From: Gammaproteobacteria bacterium
GTDB taxonomy: Bacteria; Pseudomonadota; Gammaproteobacteria; HK1
Assembly: GCA_022823045.1 (NCBI GenBank)
Contig: JAJDXW010000016.1
Location: 1 to 33,041 of the forward strand
Length of the DNA stretch: 33,041 bases
Direction of reading: 5' to 3'
Shown here piece by piece: positions 18,349-29,309 of this stretch. How positions within the stretch are numbered: position 1 is the first letter of the stretch; each line of letters starts with the position of its first letter. Position numbers and translations under genes: made by a program. The notes beneath the pieces were generated by a model. It did no database searches. It saw nothing but the letters and a program-made list of their open reading frames with translations, and was not told the DNA's origin.

Positions 18349-19317
18349 TCAGAACCGGACCAGGGCCGAGCCCCAGGTGAACCCGCCGCCGAAAGCCTCG
18401 AGAAGGAGCAGATCGCCGCGGTCGATCCGCCCGTCGCGGACCGCTTCGTCGAGGGCGAGCGGCACCGATCCGGCCGAGGTGTTGCCGTGGCGATCCACCG
18501 TGACCACCACGCGCTCCATCGGCATCCGCAACCGGCGGGCGGTCGCCTCGATGATCCGGTAGTTGGCCTGATGCGGAACGAGCCAGTCGATGTCCCCGCG
18601 CGCGAGTCCGTTCGCCTCGAGGGTCTGGTCCACGATCCCCCCCAGCGCCCTCACCGCCCGCTTGAACACCTCGTTGCCCTGCATCCGGGTTCGGGCCGCG
18701 CTCTGGATGGGGTTGTCGTAGCCGTCCTCGACGCTCCCCTCCACGTAGAGGAGCCGCTCACCCGTCCCGTCCGCGTGGAGATGGGTCGTCATCACCCCCG
18801 GCTCCGGCGCGCTCTCGAGCACGATCGCTCCCGCACCGTCCCCGAACAGGATGCAGGTGCCGCGGTCGCTCCAGTCGAGAAGGCGCGAATGCACGTCCGC
18901 GCCGACCACGAGCGCGCGGGCCGCGCTGCCGGTACGGACGAATTTCTCCGCGACTCCGAGTGCGTAGATGAAACCGGTGCATACCGCCTGCACGTCGAAC
19001 GCGGGGCCTCCCTCGGCCCCGAGGCGGGCCTGCAGCCTGCACGCGGTGGACGGGTAGACCCGGTCCGGGGTGGTGGTCCCGACCACGATGAGGTCGAGAT
19101 CGGCCCCCTCGAGGCCCGCCGCCTCGAGGGCCCGCCGCGACGCCCGTTCCGCGAGGTCGCAGGTCGTCTCCCCGGGGGCCGCGATGCGCCGTTCCCGGAT
19201 GCCGGTCCGCTCCCGGATCCAATCGTCGGTGGTGTCGACGGTCGCGGCGAGCTCGTCGTTGGTGAGCACCCGCTCCGGAAGGTAGCTGCCGGTGCCGGCG
19301 ATGCGGGCGAAGGTCAT
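18349..19317 (-). CDS. fabH: Beta-ketoacyl-ACP synthase III
   Basis: [33 protein letters not shown] catalytic Cys, [41 protein letters not shown]. Confidence 0.97.
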   Translation of the reverse strand: MTFARIAGTGSYLPERVLTNDELAATVDTTDDWIRERTGIRERRIAAPGETTCDLAERASRRALEAAGLEGADLDLIVVGTTTPDRVYPSTACRLQARLGAEGGPAFDVQAVCTGFIYALGVAEKFVRTGSAARALVVGADVHSRLLDWSDRGTCILFGDGAGAIVLESAPEPGVMTTHLHADGTGERLLYVEGSVEDGYDNPIQSAARTRMQGNEVFKRAVRALGGIVDQTLEANGLARGDIDWLVPHQANYRIIEATARRLRMPMERVVVTVDRHGNTSAGSVPLALDEAVRDGRIDRGDLLLLEAFGGGFTWGSALVRF

Positions 19318-20333
19318 GCGCTCTGTCCCAGCGAAAGAAGGCCGTCGAGGTGCTCGCCGATGCGGGCCGGAACGTTGTTCTCGACCTCCACGACCGCCTC
19401 CCGGATGGCGTTCGCGAACGAGTGCGCGTCCGCCCGTCCATGGCTCTTGACGACCGTACCCCGGAGCCCGACGAAGATCGCGCCATTGTAGGTGCGGGGG
19501 TCGATGCGGCGGGCGACCGAGCGAAGGACCGGCGCCGCGAGCAGCCCCGCGATGCGGTTGAAGCCGGTGCGCCGAAACTCGCCGCGGATCATGTCCCCGA
19601 TCATCCGGGCCGCCCCTTCGCTCGACTTGAGGGCGATGTTGCCCGCGAATCCGTCGCAAACCACGACGTCCGCCTCGCCGCTGAAGATTCCGTCCCCCTC
19701 CACGTACCCGATGTAGTTGAGATCGCTCCGGGCGATGAGCTGGGCCGCCTCGCGAACCCGTTCGTGGCCCTTGATCTCTTCTTCTCCCACGTTGAGAAGG
19801 CCGATCCGGGGCTTCCGGTTATGGTGGATCGCGCTCACCAGGGTCGACCCCATGACGGCGAACTGGAAGAGGTGCTCCGGGGTCGGATCCACGTTCGCAC
19901 CGAGGTCCAGCACGTGGGTATGCCCGCCGCGCGACGGCAGGGCGGAAATGATTGCGGGGCGGTCTATGCCCGGCAGGGTCTTCAGCACGAACCGCGAGAT
20001 GGCGAGCAGGGCCCCCGTGTTCCCCGCGCTCACGCACGCATCGGCCTCGCCACCGGCCACGAGGTCGAGGGCGACCCGCATGGAGGAGTCCCGTTTCGTC
20101 CGCAGCGCCTGGGCCGGAGGCTCGTCCATCCCGACCTGCTCGCCGGCGTGGTGGACGCGCACCCGCTCCGGCCGCTTCCGGCCTCCGAGCGCGGCGTTGA
20201 TGCGCTCCGAGTCCCCGACGAGGACGGCCTTGAGGCGGTCGATCCGCTCGACGGCGGCGAGGGCGGCGGGAACTACGACGGACGGGCCGTGATCACCGCC
20301 CATCGCGTCGAGCGCGATGGTGATCGGCTGCAT
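19314..20333 (-). CDS. plsX: Phosphate acyltransferase PlsX
   Basis: [69 protein letters not shown]. Confidence 0.96.
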   Translation of the reverse strand: MQPITIALDAMGGDHGPSVVVPAALAAVERIDRLKAVLVGDSERINAALGGRKRPERVRVHHAGEQVGMDEPPAQALRTKRDSSMRVALDLVAGGEADACVSAGNTGALLAISRFVLKTLPGIDRPAIISALPSRGGHTHVLDLGANVDPTPEHLFQFAVMGSTLVSAIHHNRKPRIGLLNVGEEEIKGHERVREAAQLIARSDLNYIGYVEGDGIFSGEADVVVCDGFAGNIALKSSEGAARMIGDMIRGEFRRTGFNRIAGLLAAPVLRSVARRIDPRTYNGAIFVGLRGTVVKSHGRADAHSFANAIREAVVEVENNVPARIGEHLDGLLSLGQSA

Positions 20334-20354
20334 CCGGGACGCTTCGTGCGCGAC

Positions 20355-20534
20355 CTATTCGTCCTTGCCGGCAATCACCTTTCGGCCTCGGTAGTAGCCG
20401 TCGGGGCTGATGTGGTGGCGCCGGTGCGTTTCGCCGGTCTCCGGCTCGATGGAAAGACTCGGAGACCGCAACGCATCGTGGGCACGCCGCATCCCGCGCT
20501 TCGAACGCGTCTTGCGATTTTGCTGAACGGCCAT
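20355..20534 (-). CDS. rpmF: 50S ribosomal protein L32
   Basis: Not in the ORF track; manual translation gives [59 protein letters not shown], between plsX and yceD as in E. coli. Confidence 0.95.
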   Translation of the reverse strand: MAVQQNRKTRSKRGMRRAHDALRSPSLSIEPETGETHRRHHISPDGYYRGRKVIAGKDE

Positions 20535-20546
20535 GAATCGGGATCC

Positions 20547-21056
20547 TCAGGTGCGAGATTGTTGAAGCCGGGCGCGCAGACCGGAGAACGGCGACTCTTC
20601 CGGATCAGGGGTATCGGCCGCCCCCTCGGCGGTACACGGTCCGGTCTGATGCATGGGAAAGTCGGGCAGGGCAAGCAGTATTTCGTCCTCGACAATCGCG
20701 GTCAATCCGATCCGTCGGTCACACTCCATCGGTTCGTAGCCCGCCGCAAGCTCCGCTCTGTCCACCGCCTCGCTGCCGTCGGTGAATGCGACCCTGAGCT
20801 CGGGCGCCAGCTCGAGATCGAGTGGAGCCAGGCAGCGCTGGCACGTCAGGCGGGCGGTCATTCGAACCCGCCCCTCCGCCCTCGGCACTCCGGAGGCCGA
20901 CATCCGGAAGCGCAGCGCAACCTCTACCATGCCCGAATCGTCACGCACGAGGGCGGCAATCCTCGTCATCGCGGCCACGGCAAAGACGCCGATAATGCGG
21001 GATTGCTGGCCGGCGAGCCGGAACGGGTCCACGAACTCGGGCAGCGGGCCAAGCAT
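20547..21056 (-). CDS. yceD: YceD/DUF177 family protein
   Basis: LTCQRCLAPLDLELAPELRVAF and EDEILLALPDFPMH; upstream of rpmF as in the conserved yceD-rpmF-plsX order. Confidence 0.88.
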   Translation of the reverse strand: MLGPLPEFVDPFRLAGQQSRIIGVFAVAAMTRIAALVRDDSGMVEVALRFRMSASGVPRAEGRVRMTARLTCQRCLAPLDLELAPELRVAFTDGSEAVDRAELAAGYEPMECDRRIGLTAIVEDEILLALPDFPMHQTGPCTAEGAADTPDPEESPFSGLRARLQQSRT

Positions 21057-21207
21057 GGCGCGCGGATTCTATTTTGGGGCCCCGATCATGTCAAAGCGCA
21101 TGTCAGGGCGCGCGCCACCTTGCGCAGGCCCCCGGTCGGGCCGAAGATTGCGGCCACGGGGCCGGACACCCGTTCGACGAACACAAGCTGAGGAGATCCC
21201 GGAGGCG

Positions 21208-21477
21208 ATGGCGAGACGAAGGAAGGGCCCGAGCCCGAACGGCGGAAACGACCACCACCCGGAGGCCAGGACGTGCCACTGGCCCGGCTGCGAACGCCAG
21301 ATCCCGCCGCACTACTGGGCCTGCGCCGAGCACTGGGCAGCGCTCCCGAAGCGGCTCCGCGACCGGGTGGCGCGCGCGTACCGGCCGGGACAGGAAATCG
21401 ACAAGCAGCCCTCGCGCGAGTACATCCAGACCGCGCAGGAAGTCCATCACTGGATGGTCGAGCACGACATTCGCTGA
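21208..21477 (+). CDS. Small Cys/His-rich (putative zinc-binding) protein, 89 aa, function unknown
   Basis: MARRRKGPSPNGGNDHHPEARTCHWPGCERQIPPHYWACAEHWAALPKRLRDRVARAYRPGQEIDKQPSREYIQTAQEVHHWMVEHDIR; C-x4-C ... C-x2-H pattern; GGAGG-like RBS (ggaggcg) just upstream. Confidence 0.65.
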   Translation: MARRRKGPSPNGGNDHHPEARTCHWPGCERQIPPHYWACAEHWAALPKRLRDRVARAYRPGQEIDKQPSREYIQTAQEVHHWMVEHDIR

Positions 21478-21542
21478 CCGCACCGAGGGCCGGCACCGCG
21501 TTGCCCGCGTCCCGCCTTTACCGGTCCGGAGAACCGGAAGTC

Positions 21543-22133
21543 ATGACACGGGAGCGACCCCTCGTGCTGGGTTCGGGATCGCCCTACCGGCGCGCCCTCC
21601 TCCACCGGCTCGGACTTGCGTTCGAGGTGATCGTCCCCGGAATTCCGGAACGGCGCCGGGAAGGCGAGCCGCCGGCCGCCACCGCGCGACGGCTCGCCCT
21701 GGAGAAGGCCCGCGCGGTCGCCGGGGGTGCTCCGGCAAGCCTCGTGATCGGGTGCGACCAGGTCGCGGAGGCGGGAGGGCGCGACCTCGGAAAGCCACTC
21801 GACCGTCCCCGCCACCTCGAGCAGTTGACCCTGCTCTCCGGGCAGCGCGTGTCGTTCCGGACCGCGGTGTGCCTCCTCGACGCGGCAAGCGGCCGCGTGC
21901 AGTCGGAAGTGGTCGACACCATCGTGAAGTTCCGGCCCCTCGCGGCCGCCGAGATTGAGGCCTACGTGGAGCGCGAGCACGCCCTCGACTGCGCGGGGGG
22001 CTTCAAGTGCGAGGGACTCGGAATCGCCCTCGTCGAGTTCATCCGGGGAGACGATCCCACCGCCCTCGAGGGCCTGCCCCTCATCGCGCTCTCCCGGATG
22101 CTCCGCAACGAGGGTGTGAACCCGCTCGCGTAG
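21543..22133 (+). CDS. Maf/YceF family nucleotide pyrophosphatase
   Basis: LVLGSGSPYRRALLHRLG, VIGCDQVAE, GKPLDRPRHLEQL, ALDCAGGFKCEGLGIAL. Confidence 0.94.
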   Translation: MTRERPLVLGSGSPYRRALLHRLGLAFEVIVPGIPERRREGEPPAATARRLALEKARAVAGGAPASLVIGCDQVAEAGGRDLGKPLDRPRHLEQLTLLSGQRVSFRTAVCLLDAASGRVQSEVVDTIVKFRPLAAAEIEAYVEREHALDCAGGFKCEGLGIALVEFIRGDDPTALEGLPLIALSRMLRNEGVNPLA

Positions 22134-22176
22134 CGCGCCCGGAACCGCCCCGCCGCGCGCCCCGCCGGCCGGCCGC

Positions 22177-23142
22177 TCACTTCGAGTCCGGGCCCGAGCG
22201 GCGGTAGCGGACAAGGGCGTCCTCGGGGATGCCCGCTCGCACGGCGATGGCGACGAGATCCGCGTCGAGGGCCGCCCGCACGGTCACTCCCGCGAGCTCC
22301 GCTCCGGCGATCCGGATGCTCGCCGCGTGCAGGAAGAGCCTCCTGAGGCCCGCGGACCGGAACCGCCGGTTGAGGGCCCGGTCGCCGTACTTCGGGTCGC
22401 CCGCCACCGGATGGCCAAGCGCCGCGCAGTGCACCCGGATCTGATGGGTGCGTCCAGTGCGGGGGAAGACCTCCGCGAGCGTCACCCCGGCGCCCGCCGC
22501 GATCGTCGCGAGCTCGGTCACCGATGCTCGCCCCGCTTCGGAGACCCGCACCACCCGCTCGCCCCCGGACCGACGATCGCGATCAAGAGGCAGGTCCACC
22601 CGGCGCCGCCCGCCGCCGCGAAGGCTCCCGCCGAGGAGCGCGACGTACCGCTTGTCGAGGGATCGCCGGCGCAATCCCTCATGCAGTGCCCGCAGGGCGC
22701 TACGGCGCTTGGCGACGACGAGGCACCCCGAAGTCTCCCGATCGAGCCGGTGCGCGAGCTCCAGATACCGGGAAGCCGGGCGGGCGGCTCGAAGCAGTTC
22801 GATCACCCCGTACGAGATCCCGCTCCCGCCGTGCACGGCGACGCCGGAGGGCTTGTTCAGCACGAGCAGCCGATCGTCCTCGAACACGATTGCGCCCTCG
22901 ATCCGCCGGACCTGGACCGGTGGCGGTCTCCCGCCCGTCTTCGGCTCCCGGAAGGAGACGACGGGGGGGATCCGGACCGCTTCTCCGGACCGCAGGCGGC
23001 GTCCCGGCCGCGCCCGCGCGCCGTTCACCCGCACTTCGCCCCGCCGAAGGAGCCGATGCAGCCGGTCACGAGGGATGTCCGGCAGCTCGGAATGCAGGAA
23101 GTTGTCGATCCGGCGGCCGTCGTTCTCGCCGTCAACCGTCAC
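22177..23142 (-). CDS. rluC: 23S rRNA pseudouridine synthase RluC-like
   Basis: S4 domain RIDNFLHSELPDIPRDRLHRLLRRGEVRVNG; catalytic HRLDRETSGCLVVAK; RTHQIRVHCAALGHPVAGDPKYGD. Start uncertain (GTG 23142 vs ATG near 23262). Confidence 0.92.
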   Translation of the reverse strand: MTVDGENDGRRIDNFLHSELPDIPRDRLHRLLRRGEVRVNGARARPGRRLRSGEAVRIPPVVSFREPKTGGRPPPVQVRRIEGAIVFEDDRLLVLNKPSGVAVHGGSGISYGVIELLRAARPASRYLELAHRLDRETSGCLVVAKRRSALRALHEGLRRRSLDKRYVALLGGSLRGGGRRRVDLPLDRDRRSGGERVVRVSEAGRASVTELATIAAGAGVTLAEVFPRTGRTHQIRVHCAALGHPVAGDPKYGDRALNRRFRSAGLRRLFLHAASIRIAGAELAGVTVRAALDADLVAIAVRAGIPEDALVRYRRSGPDSK

Positions 23143-23209
23143 GTACCGGGCCGGGCTTCGCTCGGGGGCCGCCGCCGGTACGGACGGTGAAGACGGTAAC
23201 TGATTGGAA

Positions 23210-23238
23210 TTGCGGGACCCGGCCAAGGCTGCTATATT
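23210..23238 (+). promoter_or_regulatory. Candidate sigma70-type promoter for rne
   Basis: TTGCGG (23210-23215) - 17 bp - TATATT (23233-23238), upstream of the rne leader. Confidence 0.55.
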
Positions 23239-23744
23239 CCGTGCACCACCGGGGTGCATCATCCCGGTGCCGCGGATCTGCCGCGATACTATCTCACATC
23301 GCCGGCCCCCGATCGGAGCAGCCGGCGATGCGTTGGAGAGGCTGCCGTAGCGAATCGGCGCCCGGTGAAGTCACTGCCGAATCGAGGATCGACCATCTCA
23401 CCGGCCAGGCCACGAGCGCCGGCCGGGCAGTCCAGAGCCCGAGGCTCCCGCCGCTCGCCACGGGGAAGCGGTTTCCCCCGCGGAGGCAGGTTCCGGGTCG
23501 ATTCCGAGTCCGGCGAACCGGCTCCTGATGGCCGGGCCGCGCCGCGACCACGTATGCGGACGAGGCGCGCCGCCATCCCGAGACCGGCGAGGGTCGATCG
23601 CAACGCCGCCGCCCGGTAGACCCGGACGGCGGAGAAGCGCGATGCGTCCGGCGACGAGGACGCGCGCGCCGTTTCGTGCGTCGTTTCGCGCACGCCTCTC
23701 GTTCAATGCTCCGACGACCGACGGCATTGAGTGAAGGCTTTCTC

Positions 23745-26183
23745 ATGAAACGAATGTTGATCAACGCGAAGCAGTCGGAAGAGCTTCGTGTTGCGCTCGT
23801 CGACGGGCAGAACCTCCTCGACGTGGACATCGAGACGCCGTCTCGGGTCCAGAAGAAGTCCAACATCTACAAGGGCCGGATCGTCCGTATCGAGCCCAGC
23901 CTCGACGCCGCCTTCGTGGACTACGGCGCGGATCGCCACGGATTCCTCCCGTTCAAGGAGATCGCCCGCGAGTTTCTCCGCGACCAGGGAGACGGAGAGG
24001 ATCGCCGCCTCGCGGTGCAGGAGGCGGTCTCCCCGGGCCAGGAGGTCATCGTCCAGATCGAGAAGGAGGAGCGCGGCAACAAGGGCGCGGCGCTCACCAC
24101 CTTCATCAGCCTCGCGGGCCGCTACCTCGTGCTCATGGCGAACAACCCGGGAGCGGGCGGGATCTCGCGCCGGGTGGAGGGCGACGAGCGGGCGGAGCTT
24201 CGCGAAGCCCTGGGAGGACTCGACATCCCGGACGGAATCGGCCTCATCGTGCGCACGGCCGGGGTCGGCCGCACCACCGAAGAGCTTCAGGGGGACGTCG
24301 ACTATCTCCTCCAGGTGTGGGAGGCGATCCAGCGCGCGGCCAAGGAGCGCCCCGCCCCCTTCCTCATCTACCAGGAGAGCAACATCGTCATCCGCGCCCT
24401 GCGGGACAACTTCCGCAAGGACACCCAGGAGATCCTCGTCGATACCCCGGAAGTGTACGAGCAGGCGCGCGAGTTCATGAGCCTGGTCATGCCGGCCAGC
24501 GTGAGCCGCCTGAAGCTCTATCAGGACCGAGTGCCGCTGTTCAGCCGGTACCAGATCGAGAGCCGCATCGAAGGAGCATTCGACCACAGCGTGCGCCTTC
24601 CTTCCGGCGGCTCCATCGTCATCGACCATACCGAAGCACTGGTGTCCGTCGACATCAACTCCGCACGGGCCACGCGAGGCTCGGACATCGAACAGACCGC
24701 GTTCCAGACCAACCTGGAGGCGGCCGACGAGATCGCCCGGCAACTCCGGCTCCGCGACATCGGCGGACTCATCGTGATCGACTTCATCGACATGACCCCG
24801 GTGCGCAACCAGCGTGAGGTGGAGCAGCGCCTGCGCGATGCCCTGCAGATGGATCGGGCCCGGATTCAGCTCGGAAAGATCTCGCGCTTCGGGCTGCTCG
24901 AAATGTCGCGGCAACGGCTGCGGCCCTCCCTCGGCGAGTCCAGCCACCAGGTCTGTCCGCGCTGCAACGGCCGCGGCCACATTCGCAACACCGAATCGCT
25001 CGCGGTGTCGGTGCTCCGGCTGCTCGCCGGCGAAGCGATGAAGGAGCACACCGGAAGGGTCGTCGCGGCGCTCCCGGTGGAGGTGGCGACGTACCTCCTC
25101 AACGAGAAGCGGGCCGCGCTTCGGGACATCGAACAAAAGAGCGGCGTGGAGCTGCTGGTCGTTCCCGATCCGGGCAAGGAGTCTCCCGACTACACAATCG
25201 AGCGGGTGCGGAACGATGACCGGGGCCACGCCTCGCACCACCGGACGAGCTACGACCTCGCGACCCCGCCCGCGCCCGTCGTTCCGGACACCGCGAAGCG
25301 GCGCCCGGCTCCGGCGGCCGAGCCGGCCGTCCGGCACCTTCCCCCGCCCGCCTCTGCCGCCACTCCCGAGCCGGTTCGGAACGGGCAGAAGACGGGCCTC
25401 CTGCGACGTCTCGTCGAATCGATTCGCGGAAAGCCGCGCGAGACGGAAACGGCCGCGACCGGCGAGCGTGCCGAGGACCGGGCGGCGCCGCGAGAGCCCG
25501 GACGCCGGGGGCGCCGGAAAGCCGCGGGGGCGAGACGCGAGCCCGCCGCGCGGGGCGAGAACGCCCGGCGCTCCGAGGAATCGCGGCGGCGCACGCGCTC
25601 GAACCGCCGCGCCGGGTCCGATTCCGGTGAATCGAAGCGGGCTGCGGGGTCCGAACGCGCGGCACGTCCCGCGCCGGGCGGGCGATCCGGGTCCGGGTCC
25701 AGAACGAGATCCGGATCGGGGTCCGGATCCGAATCGAGAACGGGGTCCCGGTCCGTACCCGGGCCTGCGTCCGGATCCGAATCCGAAAGTGGACCACGCA
25801 CGGAGCTGGCGGGCGCCGGTCGCCGGCGCTCCCCTTCGGACCGCGCTCCCCGCTCGGAGACCCCCGCCGCCGCGGCCGATGGAAACGAGGCGCCCTCTCC
25901 CCCTCCCTCTACCCTTCCGCCACCGACGCCGGCGCCGGCCGTCGAAGCGACTCCGGATTCGCCGGCATCGCCGGACGAGGGCGGAACCGGACGACGCACC
26001 CGGACCCGCCGCGGCCGTCGAGGAGGCCGTCGCTACCGCCGGCCCGCTTCCGAGGCGGCCTCGGCCTGCACGTCGTCGGACGAGGCTTCGGCCGGAGGCG
26101 ACGGGCCGAAGACATCCGTCTCGTCCCCCGGGACCTCCCCGGCGGATCCCCCGGACACGAAGGTCGAAACCGTCTCCGGGTAG
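23745..26183 (+). CDS. rne: Ribonuclease E
   Basis: [31 protein letters not shown]1 domain ([23 protein letters not shown]), [19 protein letters not shown], Zn-link [12 protein letters not shown]; Arg-rich low-complexity C-terminus. Confidence 0.96.
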   Translation: MKRMLINAKQSEELRVALVDGQNLLDVDIETPSRVQKKSNIYKGRIVRIEPSLDAAFVDYGADRHGFLPFKEIAREFLRDQGDGEDRRLAVQEAVSPGQEVIVQIEKEERGNKGAALTTFISLAGRYLVLMANNPGAGGISRRVEGDERAELREALGGLDIPDGIGLIVRTAGVGRTTEELQGDVDYLLQVWEAIQRAAKERPAPFLIYQESNIVIRALRDNFRKDTQEILVDTPEVYEQAREFMSLVMPASVSRLKLYQDRVPLFSRYQIESRIEGAFDHSVRLPSGGSIVIDHTEALVSVDINSARATRGSDIEQTAFQTNLEAADEIARQLRLRDIGGLIVIDFIDMTPVRNQREVEQRLRDALQMDRARIQLGKISRFGLLEMSRQRLRPSLGESSHQVCPRCNGRGHIRNTESLAVSVLRLLAGEAMKEHTGRVVAALPVEVATYLLNEKRAALRDIEQKSGVELLVVPDPGKESPDYTIERVRNDDRGHASHHRTSYDLATPPAPVVPDTAKRRPAPAAEPAVRHLPPPASAATPEPVRNGQKTGLLRRLVESIRGKPRETETAATGERAEDRAAPREPGRRGRRKAAGARREPAARGENARRSEESRRRTRSNRRAGSDSGESKRAAGSERAARPAPGGRSGSGSRTRSGSGSGSESRTGSRSVPGPASGSESESGPRTELAGAGRRRSPSDRAPRSETPAAAADGNEAPSPPPSTLPPPTPAPAVEATPDSPASPDEGGTGRRTRTRRGRRGGRRYRRPASEAASACTSSDEASAGGDGPKTSVSSPGTSPADPPDTKVETVSG

Positions 26184-26208
26184 CGGGCCTTCCCCCCAAC
26201 GCCAGCCG

Positions 26209-26967
26209 TCACCGGAGCGAGGCGCGTGCCGCGTCCATCAGGCTCCGCATGTCGCGCACCGCGCGGTCGAGGCCCGAAAACACCGCCCGGGCAATGATCG
26301 CGTGTCCGATGTTGAGCTCCCGGATCGGCTCGATCCGGGCGATGTCGGAGACGTTGTGGAAGCCGAGTCCATGCCCGGCGTTGACGACGAGCCCGCGCTC
26401 CGCGCCCCGATTCGCGGCGGTCCGGATGCGGGCCAGCTCCTCGTCGCGGGCCCTCCCCCGCTCCTCCGCGAATCGCCCGGTGTGGATCTCGATGACCGGC
26501 GCGCCCGCTTCGGCCGCCGCATCGATCTGCACCGGATCGGGGTCAATGAAGAGCGAGGTCCGGATCCCCGCGGCAGCGAGCCGAGCGCAGGCATCCCGGA
26601 TCCGGGCGGGCTGGCCGGCGACGTCGAGCCCGCCTTCGGTGGTGAGCTCCTCGCGGCGCTCCGGAACGAGGCAGACGTCCTCGGGGAGCAGCCGTTCGGC
26701 GAACCCCAGCATTTCCTCCGTCACCGCCATTTCCAGGTTCATCCGGGTATCGAGCGTGGACCGGAGGATCTCGACGTCGCGCTCCTGGATGTGGCGCCGG
26801 TCCTCGCGGAAATGGATGGTGATGAGGTCCGCGCCCGCCGCCTCGGCCACGAACGCCGCCTGGACCGGATCCGGATAGCGCGTCCCCCGTGCCTGTCGCA
26901 GGGTCGCGACGTGGTCCACGTTGACTCCGAGGAGAATGGGCCGGCTGGCCGATGTTTCAACGTTCAC
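26209..26967 (-). CDS. pdxJ: Pyridoxine 5'-phosphate synthase
   Basis: [87 protein letters not shown] start overlaps the recO stop. Confidence 0.95.
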   Translation of the reverse strand: MNVETSASRPILLGVNVDHVATLRQARGTRYPDPVQAAFVAEAAGADLITIHFREDRRHIQERDVEILRSTLDTRMNLEMAVTEEMLGFAERLLPEDVCLVPERREELTTEGGLDVAGQPARIRDACARLAAAGIRTSLFIDPDPVQIDAAAEAGAPVIEIHTGRFAEERGRARDEELARIRTAANRGAERGLVVNAGHGLGFHNVSDIARIEPIRELNIGHAIIARAVFSGLDRAVRDMRSLMDAARASLR

Positions 26968-27719
26968 TCCGATTCCTCCGTGCTTTCCCGCGCAAGGGGC
27001 AGGACCCGGCTGAATAGCTGCCGGCTGCCGAGCGGGCGTGGACCGAGATGGGGGGCAAGGATGGCTCGCATGAGGTGCCTTGCTTCCGCCCGATTCCGGT
27101 CGTCGCCCCCGCACCCGAGACCTCCGTCGGCGAGGGCGAGCAGGGTTCGCCCCGATACTACCGGACCGTCGTCGCCGACCGCCCCCTCCCCCTCCACCGG
27201 TCCACGCTCCGGCACGTACCGATAGCGCTTGTCCGGGGAGACCGGGTTTCCGGTGTCGACCGCCCGATCGAGAGTGGGCCCGTATCCGAGGGCGTCCAGG
27301 AGACGCTTCTCGAAGGTGCGAAGGACCCCGTCGAGGACCGCGTCTCCGCCGAGGGCGTCGATCGCGCCCCGATACTCGTCGAAGAGCTCCGGATGGGCAT
27401 CGCTGCGCGGAAGCAGCTTCAGCATGAGCTCGTTCAGGTAGAAGCCGCCGAACAGGGCCCGGCCTCGCAGGACTCCGACGGGGCCCTCGGAGTCCGCCCC
27501 GGTGAGGGTGGGAAGCTCTCCCCGCCCGCTCCACGACAGGAGCAGGAGCCGGAACGGAAGGAGCAGCCCGCGGAACCGGGAGCGGGCCCGGCGCACGCCG
27601 CGCGCCACCAGCCCCACCCGGCCGTGCTCGCGGGTGAACGCCTCCACGATGAGGCTCGTCTCGCGCCACGGGCGCGAGTGCAGCACGTAGCCCGGCGCGT
27701 TCTCGACGCGACGGGTCAA
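26964..27719 (-). CDS. recO: DNA repair protein RecO
   Basis: [56 protein letters not shown]; between era and pdxJ as expected. Confidence 0.94.
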   Translation of the reverse strand: MTRRVENAPGYVLHSRPWRETSLIVEAFTREHGRVGLVARGVRRARSRFRGLLLPFRLLLLSWSGRGELPTLTGADSEGPVGVLRGRALFGGFYLNELMLKLLPRSDAHPELFDEYRGAIDALGGDAVLDGVLRTFEKRLLDALGYGPTLDRAVDTGNPVSPDKRYRYVPERGPVEGEGAVGDDGPVVSGRTLLALADGGLGCGGDDRNRAEARHLMRAILAPHLGPRPLGSRQLFSRVLPLARESTEESE

Positions 27720-27725
27720 CGCGGC

Positions 27726-28622
27726 TCACCCGTCATAGCCGAGGCTCCGGAGGACCTTCTCGTCGTTCGGCCAGCCCGCCCGCGCCTTGACCCAGATGTC
27801 GAGGTGCACGCGCGAACCGAACAGGGCCTCCATGTTGGCGCGCGCCTCCGCGCCCGCCGCCTTCAGCACTCGGCCGCCCTTCCCGATCACGATGCCCTTC
27901 TGGCTCGCGCGTTCCACCCAGACGACGGCCCCGATCCGCAGGATCCGCTTCTCGCGGCGGAACTCCTCGATCTCGACCGCGAGCCGATAGGGAAGCTCCT
28001 GGTCGAGCTTCCGGGTGAGCTTCTCGCGGACGAGCTCGCCGGCGAGGAAGCGCTCGCTCCGATCGGTGAGCGCGTCGGAAGGGAGCATTGCGGGGGCGAC
28101 CGGCAGGCGCGCCCGCACCTCGCCCACGAGAGCTTCGAGGTTCTGCTGACGGCGCGCCGAGACGGGGATGATCTCCTCGAACCGGTCCTCGCCCCGAAAC
28201 CGATCGAGCCAGGGCAGCAGCTCCTCCCGGCCGACCATTCGGTCGATCTTGTTCGGGACGAGGAGCACGGGCTTCCGGCTCTCCCGGAGCTCGCGGCGGA
28301 CGTCCTCGTCCTCGTCCGTCCACCGCAGCGCTTCGACCATGAAGATCACCACGTCCACCCCATCCACCGCGCCCCGAGCGGTGCGGTTGAGGTACCGGCT
28401 CATCGCGGAGCGCCGGTCGCGGTGGATCCCCGGCGTGTCGACGAACACGATCTGGGCGTCGTCGCGGCTCAGCACGCCGCCGATCCGGTGCCGGGTCGTC
28501 TGCGGCTTGGACGCGGTGATGCTCACCTTCTGCCCCACCAGGCGGTTGAGAAGGGTGGACTTGCCGACGTTCGGGCGGCCGACGATGGTGGCCGTGCCGC
28601 ACCGGAATTCATCCGCCCTCAT
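27726..28622 (-). CDS. era: GTPase Era
   Basis: [50 protein letters not shown]-terminal KH domain [11 protein letters not shown]. Confidence 0.97.
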   Translation of the reverse strand: MRADEFRCGTATIVGRPNVGKSTLLNRLVGQKVSITASKPQTTRHRIGGVLSRDDAQIVFVDTPGIHRDRRSAMSRYLNRTARGAVDGVDVVIFMVEALRWTDEDEDVRRELRESRKPVLLVPNKIDRMVGREELLPWLDRFRGEDRFEEIIPVSARRQQNLEALVGEVRARLPVAPAMLPSDALTDRSERFLAGELVREKLTRKLDQELPYRLAVEIEEFRREKRILRIGAVVWVERASQKGIVIGKGGRVLKAAGAEARANMEALFGSRVHLDIWVKARAGWPNDEKVLRSLGYDG

Positions 28623-29305
28623 TTCTCACCGATCTCCGCGAGAGCCTGTTCCGCGGCCCTCTGCTCGGCCTGGCGGCGGGAAGAGCCCTCCCCGCGCGCA
28701 GGATCCCCGATGCCCGCGTCGCATTCGACGACGAAGGTCGGACGGTGCGCGGACCCGTCCGACGCCACCACCCGGTAGCGGGGCAGGTCGAGCCCCCTCG
28801 ACTGGAGCAGCTCCTGGAGCCTCGTCTTCGGGTCCTTGGCGGTGGCCCCCGGCGCCGCGCGAGCGAGACGCTCGGCGAAGACGCGCTCGACCGCGCGGCG
28901 CACGGCCCCGTAGCCGCCGTCGAGGTACATCGCACCGAACAGCGCCTCCATCGCGTTGGCGAGGATCGAGTCTCGGTCCCGCCCCCCGCTTCGCCGCTCC
29001 CCCGCGCCGAGCACGAGGCAAGCCCCCACATCGGCCTCGCGGGCGATCGCCGCGAGCGCCTCCCGGCGCACCAGTGAGGCGCGGGCCCGGGTGAGCTCCC
29101 CTTCGGTCGCATCCGGGTGGCGGGAGAACAGCAGGTCAGCCACCGCGAGGTTCAGCACCGAGTCGCCGAGGAATTCGAGCCGTTCGTTGTTGGCGCCGGA
29201 CGCGCTGCGGTGGGTGAGCGCTCGCCGCACCGCCTCCGGATCGGAGAACGCGTAGCCGAGGGCGGAGCCCAGTTTCGCCGCCGCCTCCCGAAAGGTGTCG
29301 TCCAC
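28619..29305 (-). CDS. rnc: Ribonuclease III
   Basis: NNERLEFLGDSVLNLAVADLLF signature, ANAMEALFGAMYLDGGY, dsRBD C-terminus. Confidence 0.97.
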   Translation of the reverse strand: MDDTFREAAAKLGSALGYAFSDPEAVRRALTHRSASGANNERLEFLGDSVLNLAVADLLFSRHPDATEGELTRARASLVRREALAAIAREADVGACLVLGAGERRSGGRDRDSILANAMEALFGAMYLDGGYGAVRRAVERVFAERLARAAPGATAKDPKTRLQELLQSRGLDLPRYRVVASDGSAHRPTFVVECDAGIGDPARGEGSSRRQAEQRAAEQALAEIGEK

Positions 29306-29309
29306 GTTC

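Noticed and set aside
26150-26225. CTCCGG...CCGGAG inverted repeat at the rne/pdxJ convergent junction, considered as a bidirectional terminator
   Set aside because: Only 6-bp arms with a long loop and no U-tract; common by chance in GC-rich DNA.
25216-27225. 669-aa plus-strand ORF across rne 3' end and pdxJ
   Set aside because: Low-complexity Pro/Arg reading of GC-rich sequence; contradicted by rne and pdxJ frames.
27048-28778. 576-aa plus-strand ORF opposite recO/era
   Set aside because: Antisense GC artefact; RecO and Era are unambiguous on the minus strand.
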